DNA of 64,000 nt from Craterostigma plantagineum (lineage: Eukaryota; Streptophyta; Magnoliopsida; Lamiales; Linderniaceae), in NCBI GenBank assembly GCA_027422505.1, contig JAPQWV010001067.1, positions 1 to 64,000 of the forward strand, in the 5' to 3' direction. A program made the position numbers and the translations under genes. Of this stretch, positions 1-11,476 are shown piece after piece. The notes under the pieces were generated by a model. It did not search any database and was not told where the DNA came from. It worked only from the letters and a program-made list of their open reading frames with translations. The first letter of the stretch is position 1; each line of letters begins with the position of its first letter.

Positions 1-628
1 TTAATGCTTGCGTATGCTTGATCATCATGTGCATGATTTTTGATTGGTTTATGAGACTGAAAAAGTGATTAGACCGGTTAGAATAACAAATATAGGACAC
101 CACGACGTAAAACCGACCAGAGATGGAATTCGGTTTCGTACGTGTGGTTTTCGAGACCTTAGATGCCGGAAAGGTGAAAGCGTCTAAACTCAGGGAAATT
201 CATAACGCGGAAGGCGTGTGAAGTGATTGCAGTCTTATAGGAATATAGAGATTGTCATTATCGCATAGGGCCGTAGTTACGTGAATAACGGGGTAGCGCG
301 TATATTAGGAATTTCTACCTTGACTAGTTTATATTGATTAAATAAATATTGATTGCATGAATACGTAGGATTAATCCGTGCCGAGTATGTGCTTGATCAC
401 GTTCGTCGTCAATTGATTTTTATCTCATCTATTTTATTTGCGACTATTTATTTGCGCTTTTATCTCGTTTAATTAAATCATCAAAACTATAAAAATTCGT
501 TAGTCAAAATTTGAATTAGGAATATTTTCTTAGAATTAATCAAGCTGTCTTCGTGATCGATACTCGGACTTCGTCCATTTTATACTACTTACACGACCTA
601 GTACACTTGCTAGTATTTGAGCGTGTCA
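1..628 (+). repeat. 5' LTR (partial) of the Athila/Tat-like element
   Basis: This segment matches 5853-6477 nearly base for base with scattered indels, which identifies it as the last 45 percent of a 1.39-kb LTR. It ends GTGTCA at 628, six bases before the primer-binding site. The upstream part, including promoter and TG start, is outside the window. Confidence 0.9.
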
Positions 629-634
629 AGTTTT

Positions 635-653
635 TGGCGCCGTTGCCGGGGAT
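635..653 (+). promoter_or_regulatory. Primer-binding site complementary to tRNA-Asp
   Basis: The 19 bases tggcgccgttgccggggat are the reverse complement of the 3' end of plant tRNA-Asp(GUC) including CCA. Minus-strand DNA synthesis would start here. Use of tRNA-Asp rather than initiator Met separates this element from every other LTR element in the window. Confidence 0.85.
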
Positions 654-784
654 AGCTATATTATTAATTTAGTATTTATTCTGAGTTTGACGTTTATTTT
701 TTCGGTTATATTATTATTTCATTACCATTTTTGCCAATTCGCTTACTCTGATTTTTCATCTTTTGCAGATAATTCCTATTAGTG

Positions 785-2130
785 CATGACACGAAGCTCG
801 AGAAACGTACCATTGCTATTTGACGCAGAAATCGAAGCGACGTGTCGGCGCGTAACAATCGAAATTGTAGACTGAGAATGGACAATCAAGAACACGAGGA
901 AGAACAGATGGTTCCTCCACGGCCCACTTTACTAAGTCGAGCGCTTCCGGGAATTTTCGATGACAGCGATCCGATTGCCATTCCCCCGGGCCAAATAATC
1001 ACTTCGAGATTAAACCCGTCACTATACAGATGGTGACGAGTTCAGCACAGTTTCATGGGCTTACAAACGAGGACGCAAATTCACATATTTTGAAATTTAC
1101 TCAAATTTGCAGAACTATTAAGTATCCAGGCGTCTCTACAGAAGTGATAAACTGACATTTTTTCCCTTTTCTTTGACAGGTAAGGCGTCTGAATGGTTCT
1201 CATCATTGCCACATGCATCTATCACTAGTTGGGAGCAACTAGTAGAATGCTTTCTAGGCAAATATTATCCATTGTCAAGGACCAGTGAGATTAGAAGCTA
1301 CTAGTGAATTTCAAACAAGAAGGTGGCGAATCCCTGAGCGATGCATGGAGTAGATACAAGAGCCTTCTGCGACAATGCCCTAACCATAGCATACCCCTGA
1401 GCGTCCAGATGCAGTCATTTTTCTTAGGGCTGAGCACACCAATAAAAGGATCGTCGACGGGGGATGCACACAAACTTTATGGAGTTAGGCGACGAGGAAG
1501 CACTCCAGGCCATCGAGCGAATTGCAGCCTACCCAGCAACTGAGCATGATTTGGACCGACAGACGGTTGGAGTACATGAGATAAGTAGCTCGTTGGAGGC
1601 GCAATTCGAAGCCATACATAAAAGGTTTGACCAGATATAATCAAAGGACCCTGAAGCTGTGAACTACATCCACAATGGGACAAAAGAATGCGTACTCCAA
1701 CACATAGACCCAAGCTGGCGAGGCCATCCGAATATTCCTATGGAAACTCGCACTACTTAAATCCTTCAGAAGCTCAAAATCAACAGAGTGGGCCACCAAC
1801 GAAACAAAAGCCAATTGGGAGATAGCATTTGAGAAATTGGCGGGCTATCAAGGCGATCAGAGTCGTAAGATAGACGAACGATTCAACAAGATAGAGAACA
1901 CAATACAAAGTTTGGCGACTACAATAGAGCATCTAACAAGTTCAATGTCCGAGCGCAAGCCAGGCACACTCCCAAGCGACACTGAAAAGAACCCTCGAGA
2001 GTACGCGAATGCCATTGAAGTGAGAAGTGAAAAGAAGCTTGAATTATTCCAAGAGACCAAGGAGGTAGGAAGCAAAAGAGACGGAATCCAATCAGAGCGA
2101 ATTCACGGCCACAAACACTACGGTTCATGA
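785..2130 (+). pseudogene. Broken gag of the Athila/Tat-like element
   Basis: Gag-like peptides appear in successive frames: an N-terminal part from an ATG near 785, a middle part around 1060-1260 with the retrotransposon gag pattern (residues like HILKFTQICRTIKYPG), and a part at 1304-1480 with FKQEGGESLSDAWSRYKSLL. The order and spacing fit the Retrotrans_gag family. Stops and frameshifts separate the pieces at about 845, 1150 and 1300, so no continuous protein is readable. A charged low-complexity tail follows at 1837-2130. Assignment to Athila/Tat rests on recognised motif similarity, not on a database search. Confidence 0.7.
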
Positions 2131-2425
2131 CCCCGAAAAGGACAAGCAGACCGAAAAATTCGAGGACGAGCCAGATTCATTCTTGGAGGAAAAGAAGGTC
2201 AACCCACTCCCCACCGATAAAAATCCGACCTCCATATCCAGCGGCTTTACGAAAGGGAAGAATCATGAGATTTTGATCGTTTCATTAATATATTTAAAAA
2301 ATGCGAAGTTAATATCCCTTTTGTTGAGGCATTGTTGCAGATGCCCAAGTACGCCAATTGCCTGAAGGAGCTACTGTTCAAGAGAAACAATTAGAAGAAT
2401 ACGGAACAATAGCCCTCACCGAGGA

Positions 2426-2860
2426 ATGTTCAGCGGTGTTACAGAAGAAGCTTCCGCCGAAGCTGAAGGATCGAGGGAGTTTCTCTATTCCTTGTTCTAT
2501 GGATCTCTTACATTTAATAACGTGTTATGTGATCTTGGTGCGAGTATTAATTTGATGCCATTTTCATTATTTAGGAGTTGGGACTTGGCGAGCCGAAACC
2601 ACACGTCGACTATCCTCCAGCTCGCTGATAGATCAATAACGTATCCACGAGGAAAAATGAAAGATGTATTAGTGAAGGTCGGAGAGCATTACTTCCCGGC
2701 CGATTTTATCGTGTTGGATATGGAAGAAGATGATAACCTCCCATTGATACTCGGACGCCCGTTCCTAAATACGGCAAGACCTGTCATTGATGTCGGTAAC
2801 GGTAAACTTATTTTGCAAGTTGGGATGAGAAAGTGGAATTTGATGTTTATAAATCTATGA
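2426..2860 (+). pseudogene. Retropepsin-like protease domain
   Basis: A 144-residue open frame carries the aspartic protease core. CDLGASINLMP is the active-site loop with the DxGA variant typical of Athila/Tat proteases. LQLADRSITYPRG and a DFIVLDMEED strand follow, then the flap-end motif PLILGRPFLNTA. The domain appears complete. It would cleave the Gag polyprotein, but the upstream gag is broken in this copy. The frame ends shortly after, where an RT would be expected and is missing. Confidence 0.8.
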
Positions 2861-5071
2861 GATGCACCACTGACGAATCTTGCTCGTTTATCGATATTTT
2901 TGACCCGTGTGCTTTTAAGTGTTCTGAGTCTTTCAGGTACAACTTGTCTGGAGAGAATACCAGCAAGCTGAAGGACCGCCAGAACACTAAGGCTGAAGCT
3001 CGAATAGATGCGCCGAATGGGAACGGGACTAAATCTAACTATAACCTAGTTTCTTCTGTGTTGAATTTTAACAGATGGATGCCATGGACTAAAAAGAGCA
3101 GTGTCTCTAAATCTAACAAGAAGGTGGTCCCACCGAAGAAAAGAAGAAAAACCTCGTCCAAAGACTACAGAGAGGGTAGCATCTACATATGGCGAAAAAG
3201 GAGAACCCTCGACCCCATGCGATGATGCAGACACTATCACCAGGAGAGGCGAGCCAAAGGTGTACAACGATCGAGATGTTTGGAAAGATAACTCGATCAA
3301 CAGCGTTCATCCACCAGAATGAGCAGTTTGTGAGTCGAGCTAACGACTATAAAAGCAGCGCTTCTTGGGAGGCAACCCAAGGCCTATCGATGCATATATA
3401 TTATTTTATATTAGTCCTATTACCTATTTCATTTTTTTCTGATAAAAAAGTCGCACTCACGTGCCCCTAGTCACGTTTTCTCGCAGGCTCATAACCAGTT
3501 TGGGGGTTGCCCGCTCGCGATGGTTGCTCGTTTACTGTGGAGCAGCCAAGTCTTCTACATCGATCAACGCTAAATTCAGGGCAGTGTCACTTTTTACTCT
3601 CTCTTTTCTTTTATTTTACACATTGAGGACAATGTGCTATTTAGTTTGGGGGTGGGATGTGACACATGCTAGATTTATTATGCTTACATGCTTAGGCTTC
3701 GATGTATTTCGGTCTTTTTTAGTGGGTAGAACTAATGAAGGTTGTGATTTGGACGTCATCTTGGAATCTCCTGTCAATGATGAAAATTTAAAAAAAAAAA
3801 ATTCGTGTCGTGATATGATTCGACGAGTTGAGTGTGATGGTCTCACATGTTGCACTGTTGTGATACTAGCATATGATTATCTGGCTACATTGACTGCTTT
3901 AGGAGAGTATTGCGTATCATGAAGCACAAACCCAGCTATATATGTGAGTTTTTGTGCCTTCAGAGATTAATTCAGAGCAACTCATTATGCTCGGTGTTTA
4001 TTCTTGTGTGACACGCATGGATTGAATATTTTCGAACTTGCTCTGTTATGCATGTCAATGGTTACTATGTGGATTTTTATGTGTGAAAATGAGAAGGGCA
4101 CTAGGATCGAGTCACTGGCCTAAATATTTCCATACCTCACGTATTTACCACTTAGTGAGCCCATTTGAGCCTTATTGACTTATTTATTGATTTGGAGCCC
4201 AGATATTTAGCCTAATTGCCTCAAATTAGCCTATACGACCCCTCATCAACGTGTTAATTATCGATATCGTGAATTGTGACTTGTTGGTTGAGAAGGAGCT
4301 AATCGTCGATGCATGTAGTGATGAACTCGTCCTATGATATAGATCTCTCGTCGTAATATTGCAGCGGACTAGAAACCTCTCCCTTTGATAAGACGAAAAA
4401 AAAAAGATGGGAGGGGCTGGTCAAAAAAAAAAAAAAGCGAAAAAGCGAAAAAAAAAAAGAAGAAAGAAAAAGTAGTGGTGAACAAAAAAAAAAAGAAAAT
4501 GAAGCGGGTGAGAAGAGCTAGGAAAGGAAAAAGGACGAGTCGAGTGAAAAATAGGCACGGCGTTAGAAGAGCGAAATAAGTGGTTAGAAGAGCGATTCGA
4601 TGATTGACACGTTTGATATTTTTAGCTCACTTCCCATATGACGCACCTTTTAAAACCCGAGCCCCACTACAAACCTTTGATGGAAGACCCTTTGATTTGT
4701 GCATGACTTCTACTATGTGACTATGATGTGATATATTTGCAAGCATAGTTTAATATCTTTTCATGTCGAGCATTGAGCGTTTTTACACAGATCCTAAAAA
4801 AAAAAACACTTCGAGTGACTTGAGCGACCCTTGTGAGAGTTGTGGATGATGCGTAGTACGATTCTAGAAATGTCTTTCATGCTATGATAAGATTGCGACA
4901 TATTACATCATGCTTCGTGTTTTGACTAGATCGTTCATTAGTTGATGATTATCCCGACTTTATATGCTTTTATGTTTTCTGAGATGAAACAGGAGAATTT
5001 CAGTGATAGATGTTCTAGAATCCTAACTTGATTTGGTTTTATTTCGCTTTTGTGATCGAGGACGATCGAAG
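2861..5071 (+). other. Internal region lacking pol, with A-rich tract
   Basis: Between the protease and the final polypurine tract there is no RT, RNase H or integrase motif in any frame. Open frames here (2833-3225, 3461-3922) show no family I recognise; the first continues basic linker sequence after the protease. Two internal copies of an AGTTTGGGGGT polypurine motif occur at 3497-3507 and 3642-3652, the second after a CATTGAGGACAATGT-like phrase common in Athila-type elements. Positions 4385-4580 are a poly-A/AAG low-complexity run. Confidence 0.7.
4385..4580 (+). repeat. A-rich low-complexity tract
   Basis: Runs of 9-14 adenines are separated by short G-containing words (AAAAAGCG, AAGAAGAAAG). 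The Lys-rich open frame it generates is a by-product of composition. Confidence 0.9.
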
Positions 5072-5084
5072 CTAGTTTGGGGGT
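5072..5084 (+). promoter_or_regulatory. Polypurine tract of the Athila/Tat-like element
   Basis: AGTTTGGGGGTT lies directly before the TGTTGATAAG start of the right LTR, where plus-strand DNA priming is expected. Confidence 0.8.
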
Positions 5085-6477
5085 TGTTGATAAGTTAGGA
5101 TTTTATGCTATTTTTATACCCCGAAAAGCTTATTTTCGGCCGTTACTTATTCGAATAAACTTGGATATCCTACCCTTACGTGCATTTTTCTTGTTTGACA
5201 GATATCGAGGAATAAGAATCAAAGTCGAGCCATCGTTAGCATGTTTATGGGATTGGGCTATAATCATCACAAGAATTGTCTTGTGGGCTTTTAGTTTAAT
5301 TTAAGCATAACCAAGCCCACAAGAATTCGATTATGCTTGGAGAATAAGTCAAAAGAAGATCCACCAAAATACGCTATATATGGGAGTTGGAAGGAAAGAG
5401 AAAAGACCACCTTATACCTAGATATGCGCGATGAGTCATAAAGATTCGAATATGAGCAAAATAATTAGAGAATTAGTACTCTAAGTCGGTGGGACCTTTT
5501 TCTATTTAAACAAGCTTGGCGACTGAATCGAGAGCAGCGAATCACATACGAGTTGAGCAGAGAACCTGACGGCAGAAGAGCTTTGAAGCGAATAAGAGAA
5601 CTGAGACATACGGCTGAAATAAAAAGAGAGCTGCGACGATCGATTGCTTGCGAGGCGTTTTTCTCCGTGAAAGGCGAAGTTTTATATTATTTCTTTATTA
5701 CGTCTTTGAATATTTTATGTTTTTATTTTATTAATATGCTAGCTTAAGTTTTCTTGTGATTAAGGCCGTATTAGGCCGGATTATGAATTCGTAGTAATGC
5801 TATTCGTATTTTATTTAATCGTATAAATTTAGTTACGTGTTTCTATATTTGAGTTTAATGCTTGCGTATGCTTGATCACCATGTGCATGATTTTTGATTG
5901 GTTTATGAGACTGAAAAAGTGATTAGACCGGTTAGAATAATAAATATAGGACCCACGACGTAAAACCGACCAGAGATGGAATTCGGTTTCGTACGTGTGG
6001 TTTTCGAGACCTTAGATGCCGAAAGCGTCTAAACTCGGGGAAATTCATAACGCGGAAGGCGTGTGAAGTGATTGCAGTCTTATAGGAATATAGAGATTGG
6101 TCATTATCGCATAGGGCCGCTAGTTACGTGAATAACGGGTAGCCCGTATATTAGGAATTTCTACCTTGACTAGTTTATATTGATTAAATAAATATTGATT
6201 GCATGAATACGTAGGATTAATCCGTGCCGAGTATGTGCCTTGATTACGTTCGTCGTCAATTGATATTTATCTCATCTATTTTATTTGCGTCTATTTTATT
6301 TGCGCTTTTATCTCATTTAATTAAATCATCAAAACTATAAAAATTTCGTTAGTCAAATTTGAATTAGGAATATTTTCTTAGAATTAATCAAGCTGTCTTC
6401 GTGGATCGATACTCGGACTTCGTCCGTTTTATACTACTTACACGACCTAGTACACTTGCTAGTATTTGAGCGTGTCA
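5085..6477 (+). repeat. 3' LTR of the Athila/Tat-like element (1393 bp)
   Basis: The LTR starts TGTTGATAAG and ends GTGTCA. Its last 625 bases repeat positions 1-628. Two TATA-like words, CTATATAT at 5374-5381 and TATTTAAA at 5503-5510, are candidate promoters. It stops where the copia integrase sequence begins. Confidence 0.9.
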
Positions 6478-8196
6478 CCTTTCAGCAACACCATTCTGCT
6501 GAGGCGTCCCAGGCATGGAAACCTGATGGACTATTCCGCACTCTTGTAAGAACAAGGCAAAAGCTCCAGGATTGTGACCTGAGTCAGAGAATTTTCCGTA
6601 ATATTCTCCTCCTCTATCAGATCTCATAACTTTGATTTTGCAATCGAGTTGGTTTTCGACTTCGGCTTTATAAGTCTTGAAAACCTGGAGCGCTTCGGAT
6701 TTTTCATGAAAGGAGATAAATATATCCATAACGAGAGTGGTCATCAATAAACGTAATGAAGTATCGGTGGCCATTAATTCCAGCAGTATATGGACCACTG
6801 ATATCTGTGTGAATCAGTTCTAATAGTCCATTACTTCTGGTGGCGCTACGTTTATTTCCTTGTGTAAATTTTCCTTTAATACACTTACTACAGGTGTCGA
6901 AATTAGAGAAATCTAATTGATGAAGAATTCCATCTTTAATGAGACGTTCCATTCTGTCTCGAGATATATGGCCTAAACGTTCATGCCACAATATCGCAGA
7001 ATTCTCATCGATTATTTTTCTTTTGCCGCTGGTTTGACTTGTACTAATTTCATATGCGGATTCCGTTAAATAAGCGGAAGAAGCATTTAAACGTAATTTA
7101 TAGAGGTTCCCTCCAAATTTCCGGAGCCAACAATGTGAGAATTTAATGAAATGGTAAAACCTTTATTCTCAAACTTAAACGAGAAGCCATAAGCGTCAAG
7201 TTGAGATACAGAAATAAGGTTTCTTGTAATACTGGGTACATAAGCAGTATTAAACAAGTCCAAAATGAAACCACTCTCCAAAATTAATCGAAGAGTTCCT
7301 ACGGCTTCAATCGGAACATTATTTCCATTTCCAACCACAATGTTGCGTTCTCCTTTATTTAGCTTCCTCACGGAACGGAATCCCTGCAATGAACAAGTCA
7401 TATGCATAGAAGCACCAGTGTCAATCCACCATGTATCAGTAGAAACATTAGCAAGGAAAGATTCATAACAAACGTAGATAAATATTTTACCCTTCTTAGC
7501 CAACCACTCTTTGAATTTTGGACATTCCTTCTGAACATGATTAGTCTCGCGGCAAAACTTACATTTGCGAGACTTTAAGCCCGAAGGACTAGCCTTGTTC
7601 ACATCATTAATTTTCTTTACCTGTTGCTTCTTTTTACCCTGCCATTTACGTTTCTTGCCCTGACCTTGAGTAGTGAAATAGGCACGTTCAGGAGCCTCCG
7701 CTTTAAGTCTTTCTTCTTCCTGATCACACATACTGATCAGTTCGCTCATTTTCCATTTCTCCTTCTAGGTATTATAATTGATCTTAAATGGACCAAACGC
7801 AGAAGGGAGAGATGTCATAATGAAATGAACGAGAAAACCCTCAGAGATCTCCATATCCATAGCCTTAAGCTGATTGGCCATGTCATTCATTTTGAGAATG
7901 TGCCCACGAACACCACCAACGCCGTTATATTTAAGAGTAACCATTTTGGTGATTAGTGTAGTAGCAAGAGCTTTGGAAGAACTTTGAAATTGCTCCTCAA
8001 TTAAGCCGAGGAAGGTTTTGGCATTATCAGAATCAAGAACGCCTCCTCGTATGTCCGAAGATATGGTACGTTTCATAGCCATTAGTGATAAGCGGTTAGA
8101 CCTTTCCCACTTTTCATAAGCAGACCGCTCTTTATTAGTGCTGTCGTCTGTAAGTGGGTTAGGCATTTCAGTCCGCAAGGCATAATCAAGGTCCAT
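6478..8196 (-). pseudogene. Truncated copia gag-protease-integrase
   Basis: Gag starts at 8196 (MDLDYALRTEMP) and has the UBN2/copia gag fold motifs through 7765. An in-frame TAG at 7765-7767 stands where the frame otherwise continues, so this is a nonsense change. The next segment, 7749-7087, holds a CCHC zinc knuckle (C-x2-C-x4-H-x4-C near CKFCRETNHVQKEC) and the protease motif WWIDTGASMHMT. A frameshift near 7105 leads to the pre-integrase MWHERLGHIS region and integrase core residues (HTDISGPY, FIDDHSRYGYIY, RSDRGGEY). A second frameshift lies near 6715. The core ends at the Athila-like insertion, so no reverse transcriptase remains here. Confidence 0.85.
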
Positions 8197-9856
8197 AATT
8201 CCAAGGACGAGGAGAGCTTGTTCTTTCCATTTCTTGAAGTTGCTACCCGTCAGCGTTTCATTGATGCAATTTGGCTGATAATCGTGGCTGTAATCACATA
8301 ATCAATTAAGCTCATCAGGAAAAGCACAAATCGTAATTTTGAACTCAACCACTTAAAGAAGTACACTTTAATTAGGAAAGTAAATACATAAGCTTTCCAT
8401 TGAGAAAAGAAATATAAATGCAAACTTCCGTTGGGCCGCTTACAAAAATATAAATAAGCTTTTCTCCTTTAAACATAAGTGCTAAAGTATGGAAAATAAT
8501 CATAAATTTCCATTAAGAAATAGCATATTATTATAACCTTCCGTTGGGCCGATTATAATAAAAGGCACATTCATTTCTCCATTAACTTTAGCATTAATTA
8601 TAATTTAAATCACATCACCGTTGGGCAGAAGATGAATCCAAACTATAATTAAATAAATTCATTTTTATGAATCGCCAAAATTTTCGTTAGCTTAATATGG
8701 CTTGATTCAATGAATATAAAACATAAGTGTGGTTTCATATTTCTTATCTATTCAATTGGCAATCTTCCGTTAGGCCGATATACCAGAAGAATAAATAAGA
8801 ACCACCTGGCGTTAATGATGTATATATTTTGCGCTTAGATTTAATGCGCAATTTCATTAGTATATACATAATATAGTGTTGTCACGTTAATGCCTATAAG
8901 AGATCTATATACTAATTAAGACATTATTTAGTATATACGGATCAAATGATAAAGACATATAATACATATTGACAACACCATAAGCGTGTGGACCATTGCA
9001 TTAGGTTGTCTAGCTTTTATCGTGTATTATTATACAATTATCAATCTTGCATGCACATAAGATTCCAATAGTGGGTCATGACTTTGGAAAAAAATATTTA
9101 ATAATGAGACACTACTACTTAGTGCATAGGACATATCTTAGCCATGCAATAAATTTAATAGTGACTTTGGCTACATGAAAATATCACGTAAGGTCTTGTC
9201 TTTATTGTAAGAACCTAAAAGTCACATGCTCATACACGCATCATAGCATCTTTTTATTATATTGTGGCGCCACTATCTCTTAGCCATGTAATAATTGAAT
9301 CTCACTTTGCAATCATCTTCCCATCATGATGAATTAAACAATTATAGCTATAGTAACGTGAAGAGTGTCGGGTAGGAGATTCATGTTTTAGTACAGAAAC
9401 GATTCTCACTAAGTCACACGGGTTTTTGCATGTAGAGCTTCATGATCATTACAAGCTTAAGCTATGTGCATCATCATCATACACCATTTGAAGTGGGAAG
9501 TAAGTTCGCACACTTCTTAACAACATCGGTGAAGCTACATAGATCTTACGTAGTTGATGTTCATGATATTTCATTATACACGTATGTGGGTTATCATGAT
9601 CATAAGCTACGTATCATCGCAATCGCTCGAAGCTCATGAGGAGTCGACCGATGAAAAACGCAGAGACATCTCATAAGTTCTCACCAACGTTGCTAATGGT
9701 CTTAGATCCACCATCAACCGGAACATCGTGAGATGATCCGATGAGGTACCCATAAGAGACATCATACTACGACGAACAAGGCGATATCCTTATGCGACTA
9801 CGTCGATCTTAAAGGTAATTACAGAACTCATTCGATCCATGCATCAAATAAACTTG
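8197..9856 (-). other. Copia leader with interspersed CCGTTGGGCCG repeats
   Basis: This is non-coding sequence between the LTR and gag. Four related words (CTTCCGTTGGGCCG at 8425-8438 and 8538-8551, CACCGTTGGGCAG near 8617-8629, CTTCCGTTAGGCCG at 8764-8777) sit 80-145 bp apart, each with similar AT-rich flanks, so they are diverged tandem units. The rest of the leader shows nothing recognisable. Confidence 0.6.
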
Positions 9857-9868
9857 GCTCTGATACCA
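9857..9868 (-). promoter_or_regulatory. Primer-binding site, initiator tRNA-Met
   Basis: GCTCTGATACCA on the plus strand is TGGTATCAGAGC on the element strand, two bases inside the LTR end. Confidence 0.85.
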
Positions 9869-9870
9869 AA

Positions 9871-10454
9871 TGTTAGTTTTGATGGATCACGGTCACGATA
9901 GCCGTTACGTAATCTCGATCCCATACTCGAGTTACTAACGTAACCGTTAGATCCTTAAGCATAGCGTCGTAAGGTAATCTCGTTTTCGTAAGCGAGATTA
10001 CGGCTATGTGTGCGGAACTTATCTAACACATGATCGAAATGAGGTTATACTAACGAATTACTTGTGTTGATCGCAGACATCGTTGATGACCGTCAGGACG
10101 TGATCTTCGCCTCTTTCGCTCTACAGAGGTTGATGGATACCCGTGTACTTCTGTTAGAGCTCCCACGTTATAAGTGACAGCGTACCGTTCGATCGTTATG
10201 AACGTTTGTAATATACGCTATAGTGTGTATGCGTATGTGTGTTGTTGAGTATGTTTTGAAAGGCTCATATGATAGCCTATATATAGAGTCACTAGCGAGT
10301 CCGGTTTTAATTAATTATGTAGAGCAAGAGACGGGACCGGCCCAATAAGTGTAATGGTTATTAGTCCGTCCATCAAAGCTTAATAACCGGGCAATAAATA
10401 ATAAATTATTAAGGATCAAGATATCCCAACTAATTATTTCTGTAGGCCAACAAT
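9871..10454 (-). repeat. 5' LTR of the interrupted copia element
   Basis: The plus strand begins TGTTAGTTTTG at 9871, directly after the primer site. The outer end is inferred at GGCCAACA (10447-10454), which would start the element strand with TGTTGGCC; a second CCAACA near 10480 is an alternative. TATATATA at 10278-10285 is a fitting TATA box for minus-strand transcription. The partner LTR is outside the window. Confidence 0.65.
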
Positions 10455-10647
10455 AACGGGAATGGATAAAAATCATTCCAACAGGATAAGTACGGTAGAG
10501 CGGGTGGAGTAGTGGGAATGGGCTTAAGGAACAATCAAGGAAATTAAGGTTCATTTAATAGTGGGAGAAATAGGCAAAATTGTACTTGAGAAGCTATATT
10601 AAGGTTCGAAGGTTGGTAGTGTAGGTTTTAAGCATTGGGTTGGGTTT
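10455..10647. other. Unassigned spacer between copia LTR and TRIM
   Basis: No coding or repeat feature is recognised in these 190 bases. If the LTR end is misjudged, the first part belongs to the LTR. Confidence 0.4.
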
Positions 10648-10652
10648 ACTTG

Positions 10653-11291
10653 TTTTTGGAAATAAATTTTATAAAATTAAAAAGTGACGCACTTCCTAAA
10701 TGGTTAACCTTTTAGGAAAAGTGGTCACTTAACATGGTATCAGAGCTTAGAGACCCATAGGTCCTGAGTACGAATCCTCACGACCACCCATTTATGAGAA
10801 TTACACGTCTAAGGCTAAATAATAGAGAAATCAGCCTAGACGTGAGGGGGCGTGTTGGAAATAAATTATATAAAATCTGTTCATTTCGCGAATTCACTAT
10901 TCATTCGCGAAATTAGCCTGCAGTTTTTTTAACACAATCATTATGAAATTTAACTCTTTTCTCTCGGGGACCATTGGTCACGGCGTCGTGGGTATTACCC
11001 AATTGTTTTCTGTTTTTAGGTGTTTTTAAATCGTTTTCAGTGATTTCTTACCCCTAAGCGTTAGAAAACTGTTCTTGAGTATATTTATGTTCTTTCACGT
11101 CGATTTCAGTCAAGCTTGAGTAGGATTTAAGCTAAAACGATCGTCACTGCCAACGGCGATTTTCAGCATCCAATGGACGCGACGACGCTGGTAATGGACG
11201 CCTCGGCACCCCCGCCCGTGGTGCGCGGGCGGGATTCGAAGTGACGCACTTCCTTCAGGGTTAACCTTCTAGGAAAAGTGGTCACTTAACA
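10653..11291 (+). mobile_element. TRIM (terminal-repeat retrotransposon in miniature) with unequal LTRs
   Basis: The left terminal repeat (10653-10734) and right terminal repeat (10853-11291) share their start (GGAAATAAATT.TATAAAAT) and their end (AAGTGACGCACTTCC through CACTTAACA). Between them are a TGGTATCAGAGC primer site at 10735-10746, about 100 bp with no coding capacity, and a GAGGGGG purine tract at 10844-10850. ACTTG flanks both sides (10648-10652, 11292-11296) as a 5-bp target-site duplication. The right repeat has about 355 extra bases (10880-11239) that the left lacks. The internal stem ACACGTCTAAGGCT / AGCCTAGACGTGA (10803-10845) is a near-perfect inverted repeat. Confidence 0.75.
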
Positions 11292-11296
11292 ACTTG

Positions 11297-11471
11297 TAAC
11301 TCTTTATAGTTTTTCTGACAAATGGTGTTTTATCTATTCCTTTTCTTTTTTTTTTTTTACGTAACATTGACGTCCCCAAGATACAACAGTTTCTGAACTT
11401 CCTACTACACTCGAAATTATCAGGTAGACTAGTCAAATATCGAACTTTCTTGCATTTGAACTGGGAAGTTG
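11297..11471. other. Spacer between TRIM and CRM-like element
   Basis: Nothing recognisable is present except a T-rich run near 11341-11360. It joins to 16779 if the CRM-like element is removed. Confidence 0.5.
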
Positions 11472-11476
11472 AAATG

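Larger units (their letters stand above)
1..6477 (+). mobile_element. Athila/Tat-like Ty3-gypsy element, gag-protease only, nested
   Basis: The element has a left LTR cut by the window start, a tRNA-Asp primer site, a broken gag, a retropepsin, a long non-coding stretch, a polypurine tract and a complete right LTR. Gag and protease resemble plant Athila/Tat lineages. No reverse transcriptase, RNase H or integrase is seen between the protease and the right LTR, although those should follow. This makes it a non-autonomous derivative. It ends exactly inside the integrase of a minus-strand copia element beginning at 6478, so it is the younger insertion. The target-site duplication cannot be checked because the left edge lies outside the window. 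Confidence 0.85.
6478..10454 (-). mobile_element. 5' portion of a Ty1/copia element, interrupted by the Athila-like insertion
   Basis: Reading the minus strand from the right, there is an LTR (9871-10454), a primer-binding site for initiator tRNA-Met, a long leader, gag, protease, the GAG-pre-integrase zinc region and the start of the integrase core. The integrase breaks off right after a PQQNGVAER motif at 6478, where the Athila-like LTR begins. The rest of pol and the 3' LTR should lie left of the window. Confidence 0.85.

Noticed and set aside
3461..3922. 153-residue ORF in the Athila-like interior
   Set aside because: No recognisable motif, spans a polypurine motif and an A run; not supported as a gene.
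4385..4579. Lys/Arg-rich 64-residue ORF
   Set aside because: Product of an A-rich low-complexity tract inside a retrotransposon.
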